A stretch of DNA of 64,000 nucleotides from Bolinopsis microptera. Taxonomy: Eukaryota > Ctenophora > Tentaculata > Lobata > Bolinopsidae. Made by a program: the position numbers and the translations under genes. The stretch covers positions 2,728,001 to 2,792,000 of the forward strand of contig NC_087077.1 of the NCBI RefSeq assembly GCF_026151205.1, in the 5' to 3' direction. Of this stretch, positions 53,801 to 64,000 are shown in pieces (positions within the stretch are counted from its first letter, which is position 1; each line of letters begins with the position of its first letter). Below the pieces are notes generated by a model. It did no database searches, was not told the DNA's origin, and saw only the letters and a list, made by a program, of their open reading frames with translations.

Positions 53801-56800
53801 ATCTTTTCAAGATGAAATTGCATTTCATTGCATCTAATCTAAATTTACAGCAACTAAACTTAGCAGTAATCAAACTTCACGGAGATTATTTCATTGTATC
53901 GGATAAAAAAACACTATAAAATCACAAACTTCGTTCTTTGAAGTCTGAACATGCTTTCGAAAATTTGTGGACTTCATGACAGATAATACCGTAACATAAA
54001 TGTGACGTGTAATAATCATCAATGTAACATAACCTATACTGACTAAATTAATTATAAGCTGACCTCAGGTATGAGCTTTTGTCCCACAATACTGAGAGCC
54101 TCAAATATGCTGTAATCGTAGACTGACGTCAACTGAGTTTTAAGATTGATGGATATCCCCGCTTCTGACAATTCGTCGTTAACTCTGAAGTTTATGTCCT
54201 TTAGAGCTTCCGCTCGCTGATCATCTGAGAGACCATCCACTTTGTGGATAAACACAAACACCTGCAAATAAATTGCCTTATGGGACAAAATTTTCGACAA
54301 ATCGAGTTGAATAACTTGCGGATAGTGAGGCCATCAAATCAGCGAACACATATGTCGCGCTGCTGAAGAAGAAAAATAAACATCTCAAGTCAATCAGATA
54401 CGTGTGATCTGCATTATTACTCGTGAACACACATTTGGGGTGATGACGAGCTTAGCTCAGGGGAGATTTGGTGGTCAGTTAAACAGATTACATCCCTTCT
54501 GATAGATATGGGACATGGGTTGCTTAGCTCAGGAACTTTTATCATAAAGGATGGCTCTCGTATTGTATGAGGGGGTTTGGAATAACTTGTGTAATTTTAG
54601 TTATTAGTCAATAGTCATATGGTTATTATTACGTACAATATAATATATGATATTACAAAAATAAACTATAATATATAGTTTATATATTATATATATTATA
54701 GTTTATTTTTGTAATATCATATATTATATTGTACGTAATAATAACCATATGACTATAAATTGAGCACAGACTAGCGGCAACTAATATTAATGGATAAGCC
54801 ACACATCCTAAATTCCAGGTCCATATTTATACTGCCACATTCCCACTATCACTATTTTCCTATCAGCACAAAGCGTAATTGATTTTAACTATCACAACAC
54901 TACATATTCAAACTTATGGCATATCAATATCTACGATATCCTAACTCAGTCCCAAACAAACTAAGCGCGAGTCTTAAAAGTTGCTGGAAGCACAGTGGGC
55001 TTTATCTTTTGTTTAAATCAATAAATCGCCCTTTTCATTTTTTTATTTATCAATTGCATGCAATTATTCTGTTTAAGATTTTATCTATATATGTTATATA
55101 TTTAAAATTATGTAATAAAGTTATTATATTCGTAAACGTTGACTGGCTAATAAACCAGTCCCCAAACAACAACAAAAAGAATTATCGAGGATAATATGCG
55201 ATGAAATAGTGAATATATGCATTCTTCAGAGTGAGCTGCAATATAGTATTCGTCCAAACTTTATTTTTAGATTTTGCACAGTTACTTAATTTGTAATTTT
55301 ACTCCCTCCCAGCCGAATGTCAATTCCACAAGTTGCAGGAGGGTCTGTTGCTTTATGGCAGAGCTTAGACGTAGCATCCTGGGTAGTGGGTGTCTTCCAT
55401 GAACAGTTTATGGTGTATTAAAAATGACTTAAGTACAAATTTATGTACACCTCTTCGTTTGTCATCCACGAGCTGAGTCTTAAGTACAAATTTGTATTTA
55501 AGTTGCATGATTTAAGTTCACACTTAAATAAGTGTGACTTTGGGAGTCGAACTTAACGTGCACTTGGGTGCAACTGTCGTTTTGAGAACCTGACATGGCG
55601 AATCAGATCACGTCACAGGCGCAACTATCGGTAGGCCTTTCGAATACACTTGTCCTCAAAAACAGGAGCATTACGTTGAATCAGGTGATTGGGTTGGCAC
55701 TAGATCCCCACTATGGGAATCGTGCAGAAAGCCCAATTACGGTATCCAAGCACCATGTCACATGATTAACGATTAGGTAATCATTGATTACCCAATCAAT
55801 TTTGCTAACGAGATAAACAAATTGCTTGATAACTTCGGAATTTTCAATCCGTTTCGCAGTTGAGTGTTTCGTCTAAAATTTAGGGTGGCACCAAGAAAAG
55901 TATTGGTGTATGTCCCCTTAATGTCAAGTCAATTGTAACAATTATATTAATTACAAAGCAAATCTTGCATTCCACGCACGTTTTGTGCCTGGTCTCAAGA
56001 GACAAGAATGCATGTACCAGGTGGCTCACAGTCATCAAAAGTTTCACTTATAATCGTATTAACTGGCCATTATTGTATTTTGAATGAGATTATCTCATCC
56101 AAATCTCAGTAAAAATAGAGATTCTCGTTCTTTTGACAATTAAATAAGAAACTCACTCCGCGTCTGCTCTAACATTAATGAGTCCCAACTAATAATACAA
56201 TTATAATAAATGCATAAATAGTAATAAAAAAACTTTAGATAGCGAAGGAAGAAGGAGGCCTGACCTTTTTAAATGAACAATATTAGGTGGGCGGCAAAAA
56301 ATAGCGATGGGGCGGCATGTTTCGACGCTGGTACAGATCAGGATATTTTGGATGCAGACAAGAATCAAGAATGACGATCGCGATCGGTAAATCAACTTTA
56401 AACGAGATTTAACAGAATTTCTAAATGAGCCAAAGCCCCAAAATTGTTGATAGCACACCGATATGTCCGGACCGTTGGTCACTTCACAACACGACGGGGA
56501 AACCGGATATCCAGCATAATGCCGTTATTAGCGTAGTGTCGCGTCGCTCGGCCGGGTAATTTAAGCAAGTACGTGCGTGATGCGCGCTGCGCTTATAATT
56601 ATAATTGAAGCGCGGGAACATTAACATCCTTAACATCGCGTTCTCCAACAAAATATAAAGTAGACCCTTTCGAAGTATGTGCCGGAATTGACCTACGATC
56701 AAAACATTCACGTTAGCATGTGACTCTTTTCAATCTACACCACGGACCACCTAGAACTATAACATTATAACAGTACGGAGTTTTTTATAAAACGCTGTGC

Positions 56801-58718
56801 ATACTTTATCGGCCCACAACTTCAAGTCATGTGGTTATTTTATCGCAAAATTTGCTGGGTATCTTGGAGATAAATAGAAGATTGTTGGTACAAAGTCTGA
56901 AGTCTCTACTCTCAAATCTGTTACATCAGATTAACCGAGTTTTACAAAAATCGAACTGTGGAATATTTTCGGACCATGGTATCTGTCACGTGATGAGGCG
57001 ACCATAACACAGTTTCAGGAAACTTTAGTCATGGACCGGCAAAGTGTGCAAACCTTTTTACGTAGATTAAAACACCGTACCTCAATATTTTCAAGCATTC
57101 CCTTGTTATCCAGACCAACGAGTGTGTTAACTATCTTATCTAATGCCTCCTGAAATATAACATTTTGTAAAACGTCTACTTTAACTTAAAAGCTGTAATC
57201 AGTATCTAAAATTAAGTAAAAATAATATTTCACGCATAATTAACACCAACACTATCTAAATGATACAAAATAAACGGGTTAATATCAAACTAGAAGTACC
57301 TTATATTCTTCCAAAACATCGATAACAAAAATAAGAGCACATTTTCCATCAAAAATATGTGAGTAGTCTATTGCCGAGTCCTCCAATGCGTCTGCCTGAA
57401 AAATGGTTGGTAAAACAGAATGGGGATGAGAGCTTACTTTAGGTGAACATTTCGTTGATTCTGATAAAATCTTCAGGTTTTGTACGTAACAGTTCATAAT
57501 TTGTATCTAGATGAGCTGCCAGGTTTGCAGTAACTTTCATAAAAGTATGAAATGGATTTTTGCTACTTTGCACGAGTTTTTATTTAGGTATGTGTAGAAT
57601 TAAAGCAGAATGCTTCATAAATCTCGCGGCACAGGAGATGGTTGGGGTTGTGCCCACCTATGCTACAATGAAAGCTGTACCGAGAGGGCCGTGGTCGAAA
57701 CGCAATTAGTCAGGGAAATAGGATCCCTGCGGTCGACAAAATTATCATTATCAGTATGTATTATAATGTACGTTATTACACAGAATCAGGATATTGATTT
57801 CGAAAGAGTTTTAAGACAAATTTTCAATCGTGGTAAAAAAGCCTTTTTCTATGAAAAAACATCTATCTAAAATTGCTGATAAGAGATATATTGTAACAGT
57901 ATTAATACATAATTCTAAGAATTATGAGAATGACACAAGATATGATTATACATATAAATATGTACTGAAATGTTAACATTATTTTGATACCTACTTGCCC
58001 AGGAAAATCGTAGATAACATAGTCTATAAAACAGTTCTTAGAAACGTCCTCGTGCTCCAACTGGAATGTTAGAATGTGGTTAAAATCAACAGCACAACAA
58101 TATCAACTAGAGCTGCAATGTGTGATAAAAAAGCAAGTCAAACCAGTTTGATAAAATCAAGAAAGTGAACTCTACCTTGGTGGTGCTTTCCAGAAATATC
58201 GTCTCATTTGCACTCATCTTATGAAACACCACCTTCCTGATACTGGTTTTGCCACTTCTTCGCAGACCAAAAAGTAATATTTTCGGTTTGACATCATTAA
58301 TGTCTTCTTCTACTTCGGGATCATCCAGTGGAGGAGGGTTTATGGCTTGTGTTATTGGTCTCTGAAATGTTCATTGATCTAATGAATTTTGGAATGTGTG
58401 GTGATGGGGAAATGATTTGAATGGTTTTTTGAGGGTTCTGAGATTCTTCATGGTGATAAAACTTGTATTGTGTAACTAAGATCCTTTAATCATTATTTAT
58501 TTGAGACATTGCATTATTACTTGAAATCTCGCATTCTTCTACACTGTATATTATGTTTTAGAGATAAGACCTCATTTAATTAGGCCGAATGTGAAAGTCT
58601 GATATTTACAGCTCTATAATTACAAGTTGATCACAAAAATTTTTAAAATTACGAGTTTAATTTTACATACTTGACTGTAGGAGTTAGGAATTTGGTCATC
58701 ATCATCATCAACATACAT
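50878..58718 (-). CDS. RRAGC: RagC/RagD GTPase (10 exons)
   Basis: Exons in transcript order: 58671-58720 (ATG 58718), 58176-58361, 57995-58060, 57300-57395, 57081-57149, 54064-54261, 53479-53604, 52713-52838, 52395-52491 and 50878-50942. All phases agree and give 358 residues (human RagC/D 399-400; the shortfall is the N-terminal extension). G motifs: GLRRSGKTS (P-loop), YDFPGQ (G3) and HKVDG (G4). The C-terminal roadblock domain is recognisable: [52 protein letters not shown]. Rag C/D pairs with Rag A/B on the lysosome to recruit mTORC1 in response to amino acids. A further 5' exon is possible because an acceptor-like CTCTAG lies 2 bases before the ATG. The last donor, G|GTTAGA, lies inside the 46-bp minisatellite unit. 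Confidence 0.93.
51066..51260. repeat. GGCTATAAGCCGG palindromic cluster in the RagC/D last intron
   Basis: Interlocking copies of GCCGGCTATAAGCCGGCTTA, itself a dyad, repeated about eight times with decay toward 51260. This stretch could form extended hairpins. It lies between the last exon and the 46-bp minisatellite. Confidence 0.85.
51343..52404. repeat. 46-bp minisatellite (about 23 copies) overlapping a RagC/D exon end
   Basis: The period is 46 bases; units differ by a few substitutions (AAATAATC or AAAGAATC, GTAAC or GCAAC). On the transcribed strand every unit contains AATACAATATAGGTTAGA. The unit nearest the gene supplies the last bases of the exon at 52395-52491 and its donor G|GTTAGA. 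The array fills most of the last intron. Confidence 0.95.
53119..53186. repeat. Hairpin-forming inverted repeat in a RagC/D intron
   Basis: TGATAGGTGGGGACGAAGTG and AGAGTCT on one side are complementary to AGACTCTCACTTCCCCAACT and ATCA on the other, with a small bulge and a loop of about 14 bases. It may be a foldback element; no duplication was identified. Confidence 0.6.
54614..54753. mobile_element. 140 bp palindromic MITE, TA duplication, in a RagC/D intron
   Basis: Two arms of about 65-70 bases starting GTCATATGGTTATTATTACG and ending in the exact complement, meeting at an AT-rich centre. TA flanks both sides (54612-54613, 54754-54755), consistent with Tc1/mariner-type mobilisation. It is in the 2.8 kb intron between exons 57081-57149 and 54064-54261. 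Confidence 0.75.
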
Positions 58719-60122
58719 TCCTAGAGAAAAATCCTTTCGATAAATATATCGTACAATAATAATGAATAATCTGCAATTAATTTTTTAATGCATTATTTGC
58801 AATAAACTATCATTTAGTATTCAGAATATATTCTATAAATATGCATTGATCATGGCTAAACATTATTGGTCGTTTTGAAAGTGTCATGATACAAGAATTC
58901 ATGGCGGTCAGTTTTTATCGAATCAAAAAATATCCATCGCAAGTCACAACCGAAGATACAACCGATTAAGATGTAGCTCGCACTGAACACAACGTAATAA
59001 CAACAAAAACGATCAAAATTCCATTCCAACAATCTTTGCAGGTGCACGTTCAACAACTCTCGTTACTATGGTTACTATGCAACTTCTATTTGTTTACCTA
59101 ATTTGCACGTGGGCGGTCGTACATACAGACAGACAGACTAGAATAATTCTTTGAATTATAATAATGATTAGAAAGCTCGTGTTAAAAGGGAGGAAGCTAG
59201 TAGTATTCTTTAAAATAAATCACATACAGAAATATTCATCCCAACCGAAGATACAGCCGATTTAAATGTAAACAATTTAAACACAACATAATTACCACAA
59301 AATTGGGTTGCAGAGTTCTCCTGATTCCTCAGTTTTTTAATGTGGTTTTTGTTCTTGTTCAGTTCTGTCCATATTTTCTTCCTCAAATTATTTGTTACGA
59401 CTTCCGCGACTCATGCTGGTTCAGAAAGGAAAACCAAAGTGTTTTAATCATGTGATGCAGGCACGTGAAATATCGTAGGGGAGCGGACGATAATAAGATA
59501 AATAATTTAAATAGTTCAGAAAAATATAAATATTGTATTGTATCAGATGTATATCAGGTGTATATCAGTATCTATATCCTAAGCATTAAATAGCCATTCC
59601 CCATGTAGCAATGGTTAACACGTCATTTACACGGGTTTACACTTCCTGTGATAATGGTAATTAGGCGTCCTAAAAATGGTTTAAATCCAATATCCATTTG
59701 TTGAGCACGTTTATGTTAATGTTAAGTTGAAATAAGTAGCCCTTTTTTTGGGAAGCCCTGGATGATGCTTTCACCCCTTCAGGAAAGCACGTTCCCAATT
59801 TTTTTGATAATTGCACTCTTCATGCGGTTTGAAAAGTAACTAGTTTCCTGTTAATGTTCGACCTTAACTATTTTACTGTTTACATTTGCCTCAACAAAGC
59901 GCGTATCTTTAGATAAAGTGAAAAGTTTTAGTTAAGAAAACATACGGGCAACCTTACTGTTATCGTTCAACATAAGCATTTCAATTTATTCGTTCGCTTA
60001 TTTTAAAATCAGTTTCTTCGAGTATAGTTGTAGCTTTGCATTGAATGGAGACTTAATTTAAGTTGTAATAATTTCAACTTTTCAATTTTTCAGACCAGAG
60101 CTGAGTCCAGAACTAGTTGTCC
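58719..60122. other. Intergenic, with dispersed repeat copies
   Basis: 58880-59190 contains a repeat (TCAGTTTTTATCGAATCAAA, TAGCTCGCACTGAACACAAC, GCACGTGGGCGGTCGTACAT) found again at 60797-61085. Fragments recur at 59215-59320 and 63380-63440. It lies between the divergent RagC/D and sulfotransferase starts. An acceptor-like TTTTTCAG lies about 30 bases before the sulfotransferase ATG. Confidence 0.6.
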
Positions 60123-60670
60123 ATGGCAGAAGTTCGTGAACATAACCGAAAGAGAGAAAAACTGTTCAAAATTCTCCCTTTTTGGACTCTTGTCTCTGTT
60201 ATTTTTATCCTCTTCTTGAAACCAAACTTTGGGTCTGTTATTTCAAGTGAATATTCAAAAGGCAATGTTACCAATGATTCATCTCACTCCACCTTCTCAC
60301 CAGTGGATCGAATAGCAAATAAACCGGACTATGGCAATGTTAAACTATAAAGCTGTTAGTCCACCCAACAAATGGAAATGCAGGAAACCAAGACATACTT
60401 ACTATTTTCCTAAAATCAAGACCATATTCACAGGCATCCCCAAATCCGGGTCTTCAAACTGGAAAGAGTTCCTAATGAGAGCGGAAGGTACCTTAAACAT
60501 GAGTTTAGGACCAAGTCAAGTCAATACCATTCACAAGTTGTATTCCGATGAGTTCCGGTTAGACGCTCATTCAAATGCTGCTGAAGTTAAGAAGGCAGTT
60601 ACAAGAGGTGAAAATATTTTCAGTTTTGCAGTGGTTCGCAACCCCTGGACCAGGTTAGTCTCCGGGTACA
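60123..60670 (+). pseudogene. CHST8-14-type carbohydrate sulfotransferase 5' exon, copy 1, frameshifted
   Basis: Starts MAEVREHNRKREKLFKILPF, with a type II membrane anchor (FWTLVSVIFILFL, residues about 20-33). The catalytic region shows the 5'-phosphosulphate site FTGIPKSGSSNWKEFL and the 3'-phosphate site FAVVRNPWTRLVSGY, as in Golgi HNK-1/chondroitin/dermatan sulfotransferases that use PAPS. Compared with copy 2, two bases are missing near 60277, so the anchor and catalytic parts are in different frames. A possible donor (A|GTTTGA) follows at 60671. No downstream exon with the rest of the domain was found before copy 2. Confidence 0.75.
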
Positions 60671-61790
60671 GTTTGATTTGGTTGGTCTTAATACTCTATA
60701 GCTTCTATTAAGTCATTCCTAAAATCGGAAATTTGATTTTCTTTGCGAGTTCTTTACTTAGAACTGGGATGAAGCTGCTAGTTTTTTATTTCTTTGGCAG
60801 TCAGTTTTTATCGAATCAAAAAATATACATTTATACATCACAACCGAAGATACAACCGATTAAGCTGTAGCTCGCACTGAACACAACGTAATAACAACAA
60901 AAACCATCAAAATGCTATTCCAAAAATCTTTGCACGTGCACGTTCAACAACCCTCGGCCTCGTCACTTACTATGCAACTTCCTATTTCTCATCAAATTTG
61001 CACGTGGGCGGTCGTACATACAGAGTACAGAAAAAATAATTCTTTGAATTATAATATAGACTAGAAAGCCCGTGGTCACACGGAGGAAGCTAATTAGGGT
61101 TGCCATTATCGCGATGGGTACAATTTCTTTTATCGCGATAATCGATAACTTTTTCAAAATTATCGCGATAATATCGGTTATCGGCGATAAATTTGGCAAG
61201 ATAATAAAAGTAATATTTGTCTGCACTCTGCATACTTGAATTATGCTCCTATGCTATGTAACCTTGTTACATCAGTCATCATCATTATATAGTTACAATA
61301 TCATTAATTTAATTTAATTTTCAAAAATGCAGAAACATTGAATCATGACAAATCCTTAAAGGATGACGTAAATGAGTTTTTAACTTTTGGCAAAGATTTT
61401 GTGGTGCATGTTACGTTAACTTAGGCCTCGAATACTCTAATATGATTAAAGAACGGAATTTCTAGCTTCCACATAAATGGAGATATCAGTTATCACGCAC
61501 GTCGCACACTAAATTTCTCGCTGCACACAGAACGTTCCTAGTTTGGAATGTAGTTCCCTCTCAGTACAGTGTTTATGTGATGTTTGCCTTCTTTTTTCCG
61601 TTCGTTAGAAGGCTCGATATTTCATTTTTGAAACGTTTGGATCGTTAAATTATTATTGAACATAATTGTACGAGAAAGTTTTACATCGGTATTTGACATA
61701 GAACAGACTTTAAAACCATAAAACATCCATTAAAACGCTCTAAATTCGCGAGTAAATTGCTCCCGGTAAGAAGTCATTGTATTTTCCGGC
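60671..61790. other. Intergenic, repeat copy and a TATCGCGATA cluster
   Basis: 60797-61085 is a copy of the repeat at 58880-59190. 61096-61200 holds several TTATCGCGATAA-type dyads bounded by GGTTGCCATTATCGCG and its approximate complement ending TTTGGCAA, a likely MITE relic. No gene. Confidence 0.55.
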
Positions 61791-61794
61791 TGGG

Positions 61795-62392
61795 GATGGA
61801 GGAGGACTCAGGAGGAGGACTCGGGAGGACTCAGGAGGACTCGGACTGATGAGGAGGAGGACTAATGAGGAGGAAGATGAGGAGGAGGAGGAGGTCTGAG
61901 TAGGAGCTGAAGAGGAGGATGAGTACCGGAGAGGAGGAAGGCTGATGATGAGGAGGAGGAGGAGGAGGAGGAGGAGGAGGAGGAGGAGGAGGAGGAGGAG
62001 GAGGAGGAGGAGGACTGCTGAGGTGCTGAGGAGGAGGATAAGGAGGACTGAGGACTGCTGAGGAGGAGGAGGACTGGTGAGGAGGAGGAGGAGGAGGAGG
62101 AGGATGAGGAGGACTGAGGACTGCTGAGGAGGAGGAGGACTGAGGAGAAGGAGGACTTAGGAGAAGGAGGACTTAGGAGAAGGAGGAGGAGGAGGACTGA
62201 GGAGAAGGAGGACTGCTGAGGAGGAGGAGGAAGAGGACTGAGGAGGAGGATAAGAAGAAGGGGGAGGAGGGGGAGGAAGAAGAGGGGGAGGAGGATAAGG
62301 AGGAGGGGGAGGAGGAGTGGGAGGAGGAGGAGGGGGAGGAGGGAGAAGAGGAGGATGGAAAGGAGGAGGAGAAGGAAGAGGATTGAGGAAGC
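61795..62392 (+). repeat. GGA-rich polypurine tract of about 600 bp
   Basis: Almost uninterrupted purine on the plus strand, made of GAGGAG/GGAGGA triplets with scattered GGACT. It includes a pure (GGA)n run at about 61947-62010. Open frames of Ser/Leu/Pro on the minus strand are a by-product. It can form triplex or G-rich structures. Confidence 0.95.
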
Positions 62393-62400
62393 ATCTAAAT

Positions 62401-62714
62401 TAGACCGGTTCATTTTAGCAAAAGTTGTTCAAATAATTAGAAATTGAAAATATGTTTAAACAAAATGCCATCATCACATTTATATTAGAGTAGAAAGTCT
62501 CAAAGCACAGAAATGACGCTATCATGTTAAAAAATGCGATTTTCCCTATTTTACCTGTATAAGAAACGCTATAAAAATGGGCGTGGCCCATGAAGACATT
62601 ATCCGAAACACTAGAGTCAAAAAAATTTTTTTGGTTGTTCCTGACCCTATAGAGCAACTAATAAGATAGGGTTTCTAATTATTTGAACAACTTTTGCTAA
62701 AATGAACCGGTCTA
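62401..62714. mobile_element. 314 bp MITE with 43-bp perfect inverted ends, 8-bp TSD
   Basis: The ends start TAGACCGGTTCATTTTAGCA and are perfect inverted copies for 43 bases. It is flanked by the 8-bp duplication ATCTAAAT (62393-62400, 62715-62722), so it is probably a hAT-mobilised non-autonomous element. It sits immediately next to the polypurine tract. The perfect ends suggest a young insertion. Confidence 0.9.
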
Positions 62715-62722
62715 ATCTAAAT

Positions 62723-63759
62723 GTTATTCTCATAACATTTGTTGTCCTTTTTTGTCCGCCCTACTTTATGTCCGTTTTGAAAATATAGGGTACCGAACGG
62801 ACAAAAACGGACACAAAACATGGTCCGGAAGCCGAAGCAAACCGTATAAAAATCGGACGATCACGTCTGCTAAATACTTAAATAGTGTGTTTACACAGTA
62901 CTGAGAGGGCAGTTCTGAGCATAGGAACGTTCTACGTAACGCATCACTTTCTTAATTTAGCTGTAGCGTGGCGTAGGAAGTAGATAGAGATTCCGAACTT
63001 TCACAGAGCAATTACATATTATGACATAGCGCAATACAAGCATGCCCCAGATACACAGTACAAGGTAGCATTACGTCATCCTTTAATAAAATTAATATCG
63101 GTAAATTCGAACTTCAAAGATAAAAATAGAAAACTTTGATAGCATTATCGTGTGCTTTATTGCTTAATGCTTTGTTATAGAATCAATTGCAATATTGGCA
63201 TTGCCCTTTAATAACAAGCCCCTATTTCATCGAGTAGAACGTTACCAGCGATACGAAGTTGAGACCGTTCTTTCTCTCGACATATCGTGTACGTAGCCTA
63301 TCAAGAAGGGTTCGAGAAAGTGGCGAGTCTATGTCTTGACTCTTCCAGCTTGCTATCAATAAACTGAATATTCACTTCTGCTTAAGCAGAAATAATTCTC
63401 TGAATTATAAGTAAGATGACTAGAAAACCCGTGGTCACTTGAAGGACTCTAAATGCTTAGAGGTAGTACCTGCAAGTGTATTCATTAAGCATTTAGAGTC
63501 CCGTAAAACTGCAGTTACAAGTTTGCTAGAGTATTTTGTATTTTTAGTAATTACGATCGATATCGGATACATAGTTACAAAATGTAAATCTCCAACTTTT
63601 TGCACAATGAACTGGAATGTTTTTTTTAAGTGGTATAAAAATGAAATAAACGATTTAATTTTTAGGAAAGTAAAATTAATTCCCTTGGTTTCTTAGTCAG
63701 TTTCAAAGTATGTAACGTCGATACCAAAGAGTCAGAACGAAGTCCAGAACTAGTTGTCC
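62723..63759. other. Intergenic, no recognised gene
   Basis: Upstream region of sulfotransferase copy 2, with a repeat fragment at 63380-63440. The sequence TAAATGCTTAGAG near 63450 recurs inverted near 63488. The 30 bases before the copy 2 ATG match those before copy 1. Confidence 0.5.
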
Positions 63760-64000
63760 ATGGCAGAAGTTCGTGAACATAACCGAAAGAGAGAAAAACT
63801 GTTCAAAATTCTCCTTTTTTGGACTCTTGTCTATGTTATTTTTATTCTCTTCTTGAAACCAAACTTTGGGTCTGTTATTTCAATTGAATATTCAAAAGGC
63901 AATGTTACCAATGATCTTCATCTCACTCCACCTTCTCACCAGTGGATCGAACAGCAAATAAACCGGACTATGGCAATGTTAAACTATAAGGCTCTTAGTC
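63760..64000 (+). CDS. CHST8-14-type carbohydrate sulfotransferase, copy 2 (runs off window)
   Basis: Open from ATG 63760 to the window edge (80 codons). It starts with the same MAEVREHNRKREKLFKIL and membrane anchor as copy 1, and continues in one frame through LHLTPPSHQWIEQQINRTMA into MLNYKALS, where copy 1 is frameshifted. It carries N-glycosylation sequons (NVT, NRT) after the anchor, as expected for a Golgi luminal stem. The catalytic domain lies beyond the window. It is probably the functional copy. Confidence 0.75.
   Translation, partial: MAEVREHNRKREKLFKILLFWTLVYVIFILFLKPNFGSVISIEYSKGNVTNDLHLTPPSHQWIEQQINRTMAMLNYKALS

Noticed and set aside
61862-62413. 183-codon Ser/Leu/Pro frame on the minus strand
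   Set aside because: Low-complexity translation of the polypurine tract, with no domain or codon signal.
1-64000. tRNA or rRNA genes
   Set aside because: No cloverleaf with A- and B-box sequence or rRNA-like conserved block was noticed by eye; a covariance-model scan would be needed to exclude them.

Overview
This is a 64 kb piece of an animal nuclear genome. Genes have introns with GT-AG boundaries, coding density is low, the sequence is AT-rich, and there are several LINEs and many short inverted-repeat elements. RagC/D GTPase, class 3 aldehyde dehydrogenase (ALDH), rhodopsin-type GPCRs, a BTB protein and a carbohydrate sulfotransferase all point to Metazoa. TTAGGG-like DNA inside a transposon fits a metazoan with TTAGGG telomeres. 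The mix of lineage-specific GPCR duplicates and CR1/jockey-, RTE- and hAT-like elements suggests an invertebrate, perhaps a cnidarian, but the phylum cannot be fixed from the sequence alone.

Layout. 1-6.1 kb: two tandem paralogous GPCR genes (minus strand). The first has a 559 bp GGGGCC-rich hAT-like element just upstream of its ATG. 7-10.8 kb: a BTB-domain gene (plus) with a decayed partial copy upstream. 12.5-14.2 kb: a dispersed repeat carrying a nested inverted-repeat element with a telomere-like core. 14.1-19.7 kb: LINE material, including a near-complete two-ORF element. 20.4-26.3 kb: two damaged copies of an unrecognised gene, one split by a 206 bp palindromic transposon. 26.3-30.3 kb: a three-part transposon nest holding an RTE-like LINE. 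32-33.3 kb: a possible small coiled-coil gene. 34.5-36.9 kb: a jockey/CR1-like LINE. 37.8-39.3 kb: a third, three-exon GPCR. 41.8-43.1 kb: an ORF1-only LINE remnant. 44.3-49.9 kb: a complete class 3 ALDH gene. 50.9-58.7 kb: a complete RagC/D gene. 60.1-64 kb: two copies of a CHST-type sulfotransferase 5' exon.

Main points. The ALDH gene carries two homologous 112-nt copies of its third coding exon, the one with the active-site WNYP motif. Exon length and phase mean exactly one copy must be used, so this is very probably a mutually exclusive exon pair, and an 18-nt inverted repeat lies in the intron between them. In the RagC/D gene a 46-bp minisatellite (about 23 copies) was built from the last intron's own 5' splice site, so that splice site is repeated about 23 times. 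In ALDH a 13-bp minisatellite (about 64 copies) lies close to a 3' splice site. Several short transposons have complete target-site duplications and, in some cases, an empty site visible elsewhere in the window, so their insertion histories can be read directly.

Exon models come from reading splice sites, phases and protein similarity by eye. Family names rest on recognised motifs, not on database searches.
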